64,000 nt of DNA from CAVYXZ01 sp963772595. GTDB taxonomy: Bacteria > Chloroflexota > Anaerolineae > Aggregatilineales > Phototrophicaceae. Below, piece by piece: positions 7,896 to 15,146 of this stretch. The notes beneath the pieces were generated by a model. The model was not told the DNA's origin. It did not search any database and saw only the letters and a list, made by a program, of their open reading frames with translations. The stretch's first letter is position 1, and the number at the start of each line of letters is the position of its first letter. The position numbers and the translations under genes are program-made. The stretch covers positions 186,001 through 250,000 of the forward strand of contig CAVYXZ010000009.1 of assembly GCA_963772595.1 (NCBI GenBank). The letters are read 5' to 3'.

Positions 7896-8677
7896 GAAAT
7901 TCGGGACCGACCGCTTTCATCTTCGCCACCTCCTTACGTGCCACGATCAGCGTCATGAAGTTGAAGGCCCAGGGCAGGACCACGCGCAGCAGGCCGCCCA
8001 GCGATTCGGCCAGCGGGCTGGTCTCGTAATAGCCGGGGCCGCGAAAGGGGCCGCCCAGGCCCCAGAGCGTGAAATCGTGGCTGGTGGGCTTGGGCCGTGC
8101 AGAGCGTAAATCCGGCGGCGGTCACGGTCTCGACCAGTTGGTGGCGGGTGTAGGTGCTTTCGTAGAAGTCGTCATTGTTGAGCAGGCTCTCACCGCGCAG
8201 GCCGCGCCGCCAATCCAGCAGGCGGTGGACCAGGTTCGGGTAGGGAATCGTCAGAACGAGCACGCCGCCCGGCTGCAAGACGCGGTAGGCTTCCGCCAGG
8301 GCGGGCCCCATGCCCTGCTCGAAATGTTCCAGCACGCCGAAGGACAGATAGGCCCCCAGCGAGTTGTCGGCACAGGGCAGATGATGCACATCGCCCGCCA
8401 GCAGGCGCAGCGTCGGGTCATAAGCGCGCGAGGCGTGCAGGGCATTGATGGCGTAATCCAGGCCGATGACATCGTAGCCCATCTCGCGCAGCAGCATCAC
8501 GACGGCACTGAGTCCGCTGCCTGCTTCCAGAATGGGCGCATCCTGCGGCAGATAGGGTATGTAGGCGTGGATCGTCGCCAGCGAGCGCGGATAGCGCACC
8601 GCTTTGTTCTCCACCTCGATGGACGCCGCGTCCCAGATGTCTTCCCAGGCCTGGCGTGTGCTGTCATAGCGCTGCAT
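7822..8677 (-). CDS. SAM-dependent methyltransferase, C-terminus read into a repeat
   Basis: A class I methyltransferase. Motif I is LEAGSGLSAVVMLLREMGYDV, then GLDYAINAL, the adenine-side LAGDVHHLPCADNSLGAYLS, and post-I motifs FGVLEHFEQGMGPALAEAYR and LQPGGVLVLTIPYPN. The start is the ATG at 8677 with AAGGGG six bases upstream. An in-frame ATG at 8698 lacks a site. Near 8100 a one-base shift occurs. Beyond it, TSHDFTLWGLGGPFRGPGYY and LPWAFNFMTLIVARKEVAK restore a normal family C-terminus. That frame then continues into the palindromic repeat and stops at 7822-7824, adding about 30 repeat-encoded residues. Left uncorrected the ORF ends at 7934. The natural substrate is unknown. The glycosyltransferase context suggests a sugar or lipid carrier, which is an inference only. 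Confidence 0.78.
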
Positions 8678-8738
8678 GAGGGTCCCCTTTCCAGGCATTC
8701 ATGATACCTGAGCCGGGCCAGGGCCTGCCAGTGCAGCC

Positions 8739-8975
8739 TCAGTGAAGTGCCTGCGCTTTGGCTTTCAGCAGCTTGAACAGGTGGTTGATGTTGCAGGCAT
8801 CGTCCAGCTCAGCCCGTTCAGCCTGAGTCAGCGTGCCCATGCGGTTGGCCTCCAGCAGATGACGCAGGCGGTCCTGCGCGGCGTCGGAGGCGCGAAAGGC
8901 AGCGATCTGTTCTGGGGTCGGCGAAGACAGCAAGAAAGCCAGCACTTCATCCCGAATATTGCCAGCGTCGGTCAT
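8739..8975 (-). CDS. Small ~78-residue protein, paralogue of the one at 9461-9721
   Basis: Starts at the ATG at 8975 (MTDAGNIRDEVLAFLLSSP). Conserved core: PTPEQIAAFRASDAAQDRLR, then LLEANRMGTLTQAERAELDD and HLFKLLKAKAQ. The protein is soluble and helical, with no membrane segment. The frame is open upstream to 9230, but that part reads the tail of the HNH gene. Roughly two thirds of positions match the protein at 9461-9721. Small proteins of this type are known to me from cyanobacteria and Chloroflexota as uncharacterised neighbours of HNH genes. A function cannot be assigned. Confidence 0.7.
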   Translation of the reverse strand: MTDAGNIRDEVLAFLLSSPTPEQIAAFRASDAAQDRLRHLLEANRMGTLTQAERAELDDACNINHLFKLLKAKAQALH

Positions 8976-9035
8976 AAGCGTAGTAGTTAATCTAATTGAC
9001 GATGTTTCTATTTTACTGAAAAATGCAATTCCTGT

Positions 9036-9464
9036 CAGCCTGTCGGTCGAAGGCTGGATAGCGGCCCATACTGCATGAGAGCGGCGCGTTCCTGTCACCG
9101 TCGCCTCTTCGCTCAGAGCAAGCACGAAGACCGTGACCCGGCCTATGGGCGTGAGCGGCTTAATGGAGGCCCCTTCCAGATGAAAATGCTCAGTCCCATT
9201 GATCGGTACGGGGATTAAACAAACGGACAATCTGCCCCGGTCTCAGGGTCAAAAGAGGCGAAATCCGTCCCTTTGTGGCGGTTACACTGAAAACAACTCA
9301 GGCAAAGATTGTCAGCGGTTGTCGATCCACGATGTTTTTCGGGGATTATATGATCGACTTCATGAGGGTAAAGTCTATCCCCGTGACGAACCAAACAATA
9401 TTCACAAACCCCGTTAGCGCGATCAAAAACCTGCTGCTTGAGTGACTTCGGGAATATACGTCAT
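9036..9464 (-). CDS. HNH endonuclease, broken by about three frameshifts
   Basis: Read across frames, the leftward strand gives MTYIP / KSLKQQVFDRANGVCEYC (shift near 9450), then the HNH core HEVDHIIPEKHRGSTTADNL, CLSCFQCNRHKGTDFASFD, then NPRTDQWD / EHFHLEGASIKPLTPIGRVT (shifts near 9225 and 9190) and a C-terminus near AVWAAIQPSTD. The two CxxC pairs plus the H and N of the ββα-metal motif are all present, so the nuclease site itself is intact. The ATG overlaps the TGA of the upstream small protein (ATGA), indicating translational coupling. The end is approximate because the correct stop frame is uncertain. It may be a true pseudogene or an error-ridden copy of a functional gene. Confidence 0.68.
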
Positions 9465-9721
9465 TCCGTTTGAAGCGCCCCGTAGGCTTTGGCCTTCAGC
9501 ATGGTGAAAAAGTGGTCAAGCTGGCTGGCTTCGTCCAGTTCCGCTGCTTCAGCCTCGGTCAGGCTACCTGCGCGGTTGGCATCCAGCAGGTAGCGCATCC
9601 GCCCCTGAGCGGCTTCTGAGGCGTGAAAGGCGATAATCTGCTCCGGCGTGGGCTGTGTGAGCAGGAAATCGAGCACTTCATCCTGAATGGAGACCGTTGG
9701 GGCAAAATCACTCATGAGCAT
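9461..9721 (-). CDS. Small ~86-residue protein coupled to an HNH endonuclease
   Basis: MLMSDFAPTVSIQDEVLDFL, then LTQPTPEQIIAFHASEAAQG, MRYLLDANRAGSLTEAEAAELDE and HFFTMLKAKAYG. It is an acidic, all-helical-looking protein without signal or membrane segments. The start is at 9721 or 9715 (AGGA lies upstream). Its stop overlaps the start of the HNH gene, so both are expected in fixed stoichiometry. A paralogue follows the HNH gene at 8739-8975. The arrangement small protein - HNH - small protein might be a nuclease with a partner or inhibitor, but nothing in the sequence proves that role. Confidence 0.72.
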   Translation of the reverse strand: MLMSDFAPTVSIQDEVLDFLLTQPTPEQIIAFHASEAAQGRMRYLLDANRAGSLTEAEAAELDEASQLDHFFTMLKAKAYGALQTE

Positions 9722-9747
9722 GTCATCCTACAACGAGCGATAGAGGT

Positions 9748-9776
9748 ATTGTACACAGAAGCCCGCAAATGCTCAA
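9748..9776 (-). promoter_or_regulatory. Promoter for the small protein-HNH cassette
   Basis: On the minus strand TTGAGC (9776-9771) and TACAAT (9753-9748) are 17 bases apart. The start would fall near 9741, giving a leader of about 20 bases before the ATG at 9721. Confidence 0.5.
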
Positions 9777-9782
9777 CGATGC

Positions 9783-9812
9783 TTGACAGCGGATCGCATC
9801 TTGCACTATCAT
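9783..9812 (+). promoter_or_regulatory. Promoter candidate for the ABC-F gene
   Basis: TTGACA at 9783-9788 and TATCAT at 9807-9812 have an 18-base spacer. The predicted transcript has a leader of about 200 bases before the ABC-F start codon, long enough to hold the attenuator-like hairpin at 9967-10000 and a possible upstream ORF at 9840-9932. Confidence 0.5.
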
Positions 9813-9966
9813 GATGCTGCCGCAGGCGCAGTTTGCTCCATGCCCCTCGGAACCGACCGCCAGAGTAGAAAGCTATCCGATGCGCAGCAGTGTCAACATC
9901 CGCTAACCGGTTTTTGCGGTAGCCCTGTTTGACATTATTGAGTCGCATCGACGACGCTTGCACGAT

Positions 9967-10000
9967 CAAACGCCCCAGGGCTGCCTGTGTGGCGTTTTTT
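9967..10000 (+). terminator. Intrinsic terminator in the ABC-F leader (attenuator candidate)
   Basis: The hairpin has CAAACGCC pairing with GGCGTTTG-like sequence (9967-9974 and 9991 on). Inside it is a second stem CAGG-gctg-CCTG (9976-9979 with 9984-9987), and a run of six T ends at 10000. It lies only 23 bases before the ABC-F ATG, with the ribosome binding site (10010-10016) just after it. No rightward gene lies upstream that it could terminate, so premature termination of the ABC-F transcript is the natural reading. Confidence 0.65.
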
Positions 10001-10022
10001 GATTCGGGCAAGGAGGCATTCT

Positions 10023-11669
10023 ATGTTAGTGGTATCCAATCTTTCCAAGCGCTTTCGCGGCGCAGACGAGCCTATTCTCAGCAACATCAGCTTCACGGTC
10101 AATGCCGGGGAGCGTATCGGCCTGGTGGGGCCGAACGGCAGCGGCAAAAGCACGCTGATTCAGATCGTCATGGGCCTGATGGAGGCCGATGGCGGCAGCG
10201 TGACTTTTAGCCCGCCGAACCTGCGCGTCGGCTACCTGGCGCAGCAGTTAGAGATCGACGCGGCGGTGACTCTGCGCGACGTGCTCTTCCCGCAGACGCA
10301 GCTTTTGCAGCAGGCTGAAGCGGATGTCGAGCGGCTGGCGGCGCGGTTGGCCGAGGGCGACGACGCGGTCTACACGGCCTACGACGAAGCGCTGACCCGG
10401 CTCGAACGCCACAGCCGGACGGTCGATCCCTATGAGGCGGAATCGGTGCTGGCGGGCCTGGATCTGGGCCACCTGGACCTCGACAGCGAGGCGGCGGCGC
10501 TCTCCGGTGGACAGAAGACGCGGCTGGGGCTGGCGGCGCTGCTGCTGGATGATCCCCAACTGCTGATCCTGGACGAGCCGACCAATCACCTGGACGTGAG
10601 CGGCATCGAATGGCTCGAATCCTGGCTGGACGACTTCTCCGGCGGTGCGCTGATCGTCTCGCACGACCGCACCTTCCTGGACCAGATGGTCACGGGTATC
10701 GTGGCGCTGGACGAAAAGACGCATACGGCGCGGGTCTTCGCCGGGCACTACAGCGACTACGTGGCGACGCTGCGCTCCGAATGGGATAAGCAGTGGTCCC
10801 AGTGGCGTTTGCAGCAGTTGGAGGTGACCGCTTTGCAGCGCGATGCGCAGCAGACGATGGCGAAGGCCGTGCGCAAAGAGAACGCGACCAGAGACAGCAC
10901 TCAGCGCCGCTATGCCAAAAAGGTCGCCAAACGCGCTCAGGCCAAAGCGACCCGGCTGCGCCAGTATCTGGCAGATGAGGACCGAGTCGAGAAGCCGGAG
11001 CGGACCTGGCCGCTGCGCCTGGATAACTTGCAGCAGGTCAACGCCCTGCCCGCAGGCCGCGAGGTCATCACGCTGGATGGTGTGTCGGTAGGTTACGATG
11101 CGCCGCTGCTGGAACATCTCGACCTGCGGCTGCTGGCCGGAGAGCGAGTCGTCGTGATCGGCCCCAACGGCCAGGGCAAGAGCACCCTGCTCAAGACGCT
11201 GGTCGGGCAGATTCCGCCGCTGGCAGGCAAGGTACAGATCGCCCACAGCGCCAAGATCGGCTATCTGGCGCAGGAGCAGGAAACGCTCGACCCGGCCAGC
11301 ACGCCGCTGCGCACGCTGATGGACGCAGTCGATTGGCACGAGACGGAAGCGCGCACCTTCCTGCACTTCTTCCTCTTCGCGGGCGACGAGGTCTTCACGC
11401 CGGTCGGCCTGCTGAGCTACGGCGAACGTGCCTGCCTGATGCTGGCCGTGCTGGTGGCGCAGGGGGCCAATCTGCTGGTGCTGGACGAGCCGCTCAATCA
11501 CCTGGATGTCCCGGCCCGCGAGCGCTTCGAGCAGGCGCTGGAGCCTTTTCAGGGCACGGTGCTGGCGGTGGTCCACGACCGCTACTTCGTCGATAAACTG
11601 GCGACGCGCATCTGGCACGTCGGCGCGGGCGTCTTGAGCGAGGAAATCCGGGAGGTGCCTGTACTCTAA
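10023..11669 (+). CDS. ABC-F family ATPase (translation factor / antibiotic target protection type)
   Basis: 548 residues, two fused nucleotide-binding domains and no membrane domain, which defines ABC-F. NBD1 has Walker A GPNGSGKST, signature LSGGQKTRLGLAALL and Walker B LLILDEPTNHLD with H-loop SHDRTF. The charged interdomain linker (about residues 245-330: KQWSQWRLQQLEVTAL, KAVRKENATRDSTQRR) is the part that reaches into the ribosomal E/P site. NBD2 has GPNGQGKST, a variant signature LSYGERACLMLAVL and Walker B LLVLDEPLNHLD. The start at 10023 is set by a perfect AAGGAGG six bases upstream. The divergent second signature and the leader attenuator fit inducible ribosome-protection ABC-F proteins (Vga/Msr/Lsa-like regulation). 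The antibiotic or ribosomal function is inferred. Confidence 0.9.
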   Translation: MLVVSNLSKRFRGADEPILSNISFTVNAGERIGLVGPNGSGKSTLIQIVMGLMEADGGSVTFSPPNLRVGYLAQQLEIDAAVTLRDVLFPQTQLLQQAEADVERLAARLAEGDDAVYTAYDEALTRLERHSRTVDPYEAESVLAGLDLGHLDLDSEAAALSGGQKTRLGLAALLLDDPQLLILDEPTNHLDVSGIEWLESWLDDFSGGALIVSHDRTFLDQMVTGIVALDEKTHTARVFAGHYSDYVATLRSEWDKQWSQWRLQQLEVTALQRDAQQTMAKAVRKENATRDSTQRRYAKKVAKRAQAKATRLRQYLADEDRVEKPERTWPLRLDNLQQVNALPAGREVITLDGVSVGYDAPLLEHLDLRLLAGERVVVIGPNGQGKSTLLKTLVGQIPPLAGKVQIAHSAKIGYLAQEQETLDPASTPLRTLMDAVDWHETEARTFLHFFLFAGDEVFTPVGLLSYGERACLMLAVLVAQGANLLVLDEPLNHLDVPARERFEQALEPFQGTVLAVVHDRYFVDKLATRIWHVGAGVLSEEIREVPVL

Positions 11670-11698
11670 TCCGCGATTCGCCTTTGCATGGCTATCGC

Positions 11699-12499
11699 TT
11701 AGCGTCGAAGCCGGAGTGCGAACAGATCATCGGCCAAAATCTCGTCGATCCTGTCGGGCAGTGTTCGCCAGTCGCCCACTCCGGCATCAATGTGACGCCC
11801 CGCCAGCAAATCGAGCGCGCCAGTCGCCATAAAGGCGACGATATCGCCCGCCGTTTCGAGTGAAGTCCATATGTCGTCGGGGATGTCGTTTGCGGCATCC
11901 CCCATATCGTCCAGCATTTTCTCTACCAGCGCGGTGCGTACCGAACCCGGACGCATCGTGAAAACGAAAATGCCGTGCGGAAGCGCATCATAGGCCACTG
12001 CCTCGCTAATGCGCGTAAGCGCTGCTTTGCTCCCCATATACGCGCTGTAAGTGGGTGAGTCCTCGACTTTACTGTGGGCTGACTGGCTGCCGATATTGAT
12101 CACTCGCCCGCTTTGACGTTCAATCATGCGTGGAATCACCGCTTGCATGAGCAGAAATGGGCCCAGCACATTCACCTCAAAGACACGCCACCATTCAGCA
12201 GCGTCGCGCTCCCAGGCAGGACCACCTGTTTCAATGATCCCGGCGTTGTTCACGAGCAAGTCGATGGCGCCAAGCTCACGCTCGACAGTGTCCACCGCCT
12301 TGACGACAGCGTCTCGATCCGTGACATCAAGCACAAGGGGATAACCGCCAATCGCCTGCGCGACGGCTTCGATCTCAGCCTGAGTGCGTGCCGCCACTGC
12401 AACTTTCATTCCCGTTGAGGCGAGTCGTTCGGCAATCGCACGTCCAATCCCGCGACTGGCTCCGGTGACCAGGGCAATTCCGCTGAGTGTATATGCCAT
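11699..12499 (-). CDS. Short-chain dehydrogenase/reductase (SDR)
   Basis: 266 residues, classical SDR length. The NAD(P)-binding TGASRGIGRAIAERL is near the N-terminus, followed by LVLDVTDRDAV, LLVNNAGI and the catalytic YSAYMGSKAALTRI (YxxxK), then the post-catalytic TMRPGSVRTALVEKM. It should be a soluble NAD(P)H-dependent oxidoreductase of unknown substrate. The start is the ATG at 12499 with AAGGAGG eight bases upstream. The frame is open to 12535, but that start has no site. It is divergent from the PadR operon, with a 176-base shared control region, so joint regulation by PadR is possible. Confidence 0.88.
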   Translation of the reverse strand: MAYTLSGIALVTGASRGIGRAIAERLASTGMKVAVAARTQAEIEAVAQAIGGYPLVLDVTDRDAVVKAVDTVERELGAIDLLVNNAGIIETGGPAWERDAAEWWRVFEVNVLGPFLLMQAVIPRMIERQSGRVINIGSQSAHSKVEDSPTYSAYMGSKAALTRISEAVAYDALPHGIFVFTMRPGSVRTALVEKMLDDMGDAANDIPDDIWTSLETAGDIVAFMATGALDLLAGRHIDAGVGDWRTLPDRIDEILADDLFALRLRR

Positions 12500-12550
12500 T
12501 ATCTGTGCCTCCTTGCGAGCCTTCGTTCCCAGCATTCTGGATATGAAGCC

Positions 12551-12570
12551 AGGTCTTTACGGGGAGACCT
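12551..12570. promoter_or_regulatory. Small inverted repeat in the SDR leader
   Basis: AGGTCT (12551-12556) and AGACCT (12565-12570) form a perfect 6-bp inverted repeat with an 8-base centre, about 50 bases upstream of the SDR start codon. It could be an operator half-pair or an mRNA hairpin; no protein can be assigned. Confidence 0.3.
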
Positions 12571-12643
12571 ACCTGAATTATCCTCCTTTATCCTGAGTAT
12601 TCGCGCAAATTGGGCTGTTCGTCTTCACGTAGTTCAATCACTC

Positions 12644-12671
12644 TTGACAGGCCAGCACACAGCTATATAAT
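12644..12671 (+). promoter_or_regulatory. Promoter of the PadR operon
   Basis: TTGACA (12644-12649) and TATAAT (12666-12671) are both consensus, with a 16-base spacer. The transcription start would fall at about 12678, inside the 30-bp palindrome that follows. Confidence 0.78.
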
Positions 12672-12674
12672 CCG

Positions 12675-12704
12675 TCCTGAATAGTCAACATTGACTATTC
12701 AGGA
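12675..12704. promoter_or_regulatory. Perfect 30-bp palindromic operator, PadR autoregulation
   Basis: TCCTGAATAGTCAA (12675-12688), a two-base centre CA, and the exact reverse complement TTGACTATTCAGGA (12691-12704). It begins four bases after the -10 box and covers the expected start site, the classic position for a repressor that blocks the polymerase. The adjacent gene encodes a PadR-type repressor, and PadR dimers bind dyads of this kind at their own promoters. Confidence 0.78.
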
Positions 12705-12731
12705 ATGACTATTTGCTATGAAGTCAGCGAC

Positions 12732-13250
12732 ATGGAGCGCGAACTGCTGCTGTTGGGGCTGCTGCGCCATGAGGACATGCACGGCTACCAGCTTCACGAG
12801 TTCATCAATCGGGACCTGGCCTACTGCACCGATCTCAAAAAAGCGACCGCCTACAACCTGCTGAAGAAGATGGCGGACGAGGGCTGGGTAACTGAAACCG
12901 AGGCGCAGGAAGGCAACCGTCCGCCGCGCAAGGTCTACCAGATCACAGCGGCAGGAGAGGCGGTGTTCCAGCGCCTCTTGCGCGAAAATCTCGCCGGGCA
13001 CACGCTCATGCGCCTGCCGGATGGCATTGGGCTGGCCTTCATCGAGGCCATTCCGCCGCAGGAAGCTGCTACGCTGCTTGAAGCGCGCCGCAGCGCTATC
13101 GCGCAGGAACTCGACACGCTCGAACAGGCCCGGCAGCACGGCCACACCGAAGGCGGCCTGCGCCTGATCGTCGAACACCAGTACATTCACCTGAATGCCG
13201 AACTCACCTGGCTGGCTCAGGTTATCGAACAACTCAAGGAGACCGCTTAA
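12732..13250 (+). CDS. PadR family transcriptional regulator
   Basis: About 172 residues. The N-terminal winged helix reads ERELLLLGLLRHEDMHGYQLH, then KKATAYNLLKKMADEGWVTE and RPPRKVYQITAAGEAVFQRL, the PadR HTH and wing with the usual GYQL motif. The C-terminal part (RRSAIAQELDTLEQARQHG, HQYIHLNAELTWLAQVIEQL) is the helical dimerisation region. An in-frame ATG at 12705 abuts the operator but has no ribosome site; I prefer 12732 because PadR proteins usually begin right at ELLLLGLL. It is followed without a gap by a four-helix membrane protein and an MFS pump, so it likely represses their expression until a ligand binds. Confidence 0.88.
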   Translation: MERELLLLGLLRHEDMHGYQLHEFINRDLAYCTDLKKATAYNLLKKMADEGWVTETEAQEGNRPPRKVYQITAAGEAVFQRLLRENLAGHTLMRLPDGIGLAFIEAIPPQEAATLLEARRSAIAQELDTLEQARQHGHTEGGLRLIVEHQYIHLNAELTWLAQVIEQLKETA

Positions 13251-13685
13251 ATGACGCTTGATGCAATTTTCCGCTTCCTTCATTCCTGGAATCGCTGGTT
13301 GCTGCTGATTGTAACCCTCGTCGCTCTGCTCTATTTTGCGCGCGGTTGGTTGCAGGCCCGTCCCTGGACCAAACAGGCGCAGACCCTGCTCACCGTCTTT
13401 AGCTCGTTGATCGGCTTGCAGTGGGTCCTGGGGCTAATCCTCTTGCTGGCGCTGGCGAGCGTCACCGGATTGGGCGTGCGGCATTACTGGGAACATCTGA
13501 CGGTGCAGACGATTGCGCTGGCGGTGGCTCATCTGCACATGAGATGGCGCAGGCAGGACCTGGATGATCGCACGCGCTACAAACGCGGTTTCTTGCTGAT
13601 CGTGGCGGTGCTGGTGCTGGTGATCGTAGGCATTATGCTGCTGCCGGCGACTATTCAGTGGCGTTTAGTGGGCCTCAGCGCTTAG
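13251..13685 (+). CDS. Small four-helix membrane protein in the PadR operon
   Basis: 144 residues with four predicted membrane helices (about 14-31, 45-68, 78-95, 108-128). His residues sit at or near the helix ends: His 10 in FLHSWNRWLL, and GVRHYWEHLTVQTIALAVAHLHMRW. The spaced histidines recall b-type haem-binding or copper-related membrane proteins, but no defined family is recognised. The ATG directly follows the PadR stop codon, so expression should be coupled. Loss of PadR repression would produce it together with the MFS transporter. Confidence 0.7.
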   Translation: MTLDAIFRFLHSWNRWLLLIVTLVALLYFARGWLQARPWTKQAQTLLTVFSSLIGLQWVLGLILLLALASVTGLGVRHYWEHLTVQTIALAVAHLHMRWRRQDLDDRTRYKRGFLLIVAVLVLVIVGIMLLPATIQWRLVGLSA

Positions 13686-13693
13686 AAAGACTC

Positions 13694-15064
13694 ATGATGA
13701 CTGACGCTACGACACCGACAAAACCAGAGTCGGACACCGCTGAGAAGCTCGACTTCAAGAAAATCCTGCCGGTCTTCCTCATTGTGCTGGTCGATCTGCT
13801 CGGCCTGACCATTATCATCCCGCTGCTGCCGCTCTATACCGTCTCGCTGGGCGCTGACCCTTTCACTATCGGGCTGCTCAGCGCGACATACCCCTTGATG
13901 CAGTTGATCGGCGGGCCATTGCTGGGCGGTCTCTCGGACCGTTTTGGCCGCAAGCCGATCCTGATCATCAGCCAGTTGGGGACCTTCATCGGCTTTCTCA
14001 TGCTGGGCTTTGCGACCGCGCTGCCGGTCCTGTTCCTCTCGCGTTTGATCGACGGCATCTCCGGGGCGAACATCGTGGCGGCGCAGGCGGCCATCACCGA
14101 CAGCACTACCGATAAGACGCGCACGCAGGGCCTCGGCTTGATCGGGGCGGCCTTCGGGCTGGGATTCGTCATCGGCCCGGCGATTGCGGGCATCGCGCTG
14201 GCGGTCAGCGGCAACAATTATCAGGTGCCCGCGCTGATTGCGGCGGGCTTCTCACTGCTGTCGATCTTGCTGACGATCTTCCTCTTCAAAGAGACCCTGA
14301 CCGACGAGGTCCGCAGCGCCCACCAAGAGAGTCACGACGGCGGCTTCGTCAAGAACCTGACTCGCTCGCTGAGTATGCCGCTGGTGGCGATTTTGCTGCT
14401 GCTGATGTTCGCCCAACAGCTCGTCTTCGCCGGTTATGAAAATCTGTTTGCGCTGTTCACTTTGAACCGGCTGGGCTTGAATGCCTCCGGTAATGCCGTG
14501 ATTTTCGTGTTCATCGGCATCTGGCTGGTCATCATTCAGGGCCGCGCCATCGGGCCGCTCAGCCAGAAATACGGCGACCGCAAGTTGATCTATGCCGGGC
14601 TGGCCTTCCTGGCTGTCGGGATGGTGCTGAGCGCCATCACCCCGGCGACCGCCGTGCCCTGGTATTCGCAGGATGCGCTGCTCAAAGAATTGAGCGAACG
14701 TTCCAGCGTGCAGGCGATCTCCGTAGCGATTCCAAGCGGCGATACGACCGGTTGGCTGGGCATCGTCTGGCTGCTGGCGGCCTCCATCCCGACAACCATC
14801 GGCGCGTCGATCCTGTCGCCCAGCATCAACAGCCTCATCACCAAACAGGTCGCATCGAGTCAGGTGGGCGGGACGCTGGGGGTCAGCTCAGCGCTGGTCA
14901 GCGCGGCCAATGCCATCACGCCGCTGCTGGGCGGGGCCATGTTCCAGTGGCTCGGCTCCACCGCGCCCTTCTTAACCGGAGGCCTCCTGATGGCACTGCT
15001 GTTCCTGTTTGCGATGACTCGCATCCCCGCCGTATCAGCCCGGCAGGCCCAGGCCGCCGCCTGA
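13694..15064 (+). CDS. MFS drug/multidrug efflux transporter (DHA1, TetA-like)
   Basis: About 456 residues with 12 membrane segments. Helix 1 contains FLIVLVDLLGLTIIIPLLPLY with the D and P expected in DHA1 antiporters. Motif A is GGPLLGGLSDRFGRKPILI between helices 2 and 3. SRLIDGISGANIVAAQAAITD is the motif B/C region. An unusually long loop around residues 325-355 (the WYSQDALLKELSERSSVQAI stretch) lies between helices 9 and 10. It should export a hydrophobic drug in exchange for protons. It is the third gene of the PadR operon, with its start overlapping the tail of the four-helix protein's neighbourhood (13694 or 13697). Confidence 0.88.
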   Translation: MMTDATTPTKPESDTAEKLDFKKILPVFLIVLVDLLGLTIIIPLLPLYTVSLGADPFTIGLLSATYPLMQLIGGPLLGGLSDRFGRKPILIISQLGTFIGFLMLGFATALPVLFLSRLIDGISGANIVAAQAAITDSTTDKTRTQGLGLIGAAFGLGFVIGPAIAGIALAVSGNNYQVPALIAAGFSLLSILLTIFLFKETLTDEVRSAHQESHDGGFVKNLTRSLSMPLVAILLLLMFAQQLVFAGYENLFALFTLNRLGLNASGNAVIFVFIGIWLVIIQGRAIGPLSQKYGDRKLIYAGLAFLAVGMVLSAITPATAVPWYSQDALLKELSERSSVQAISVAIPSGDTTGWLGIVWLLAASIPTTIGASILSPSINSLITKQVASSQVGGTLGVSSALVSAANAITPLLGGAMFQWLGSTAPFLTGGLLMALLFLFAMTRIPAVSARQAQAAA

Positions 15065-15105
15065 TTCTTAAACGCTTTTTCGCCTGCCCTGTCCGCAGCT
15101 CAGGG

Positions 15106-15111
15106 TATAAT
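15106..15111 (+). promoter_or_regulatory. -10 box candidate for the zinc-ribbon gene
   Basis: A perfect TATAAT preceded by GGG lies 36 bases before the ATG at 15147. No convincing -35 hexamer is seen at the right distance, so this is tentative. Confidence 0.35.
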
Positions 15112-15146
15112 AGAGGGGTAAGGAATCAGGCATAAAGAAAGTACCC

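Noticed and set aside
9840..9932. Leader peptide of the ABC-F gene
   Set aside because: An ATG-started 30-codon frame exists, but it has no ribosome binding site and no stall motif I can recognise, so it is not listed as a gene.
10248..11618. A 456-codon open frame on the minus strand opposite the ABC-F gene
   Set aside because: It mirrors the ABC-F codons, has no start site and no recognisable domain. Long antisense frames are expected in GC-rich genes; similar shadows lie at 3344-4399, 18931-20190, 31104-31952, 34070-34930, 52164-53141 and 55724-57148.
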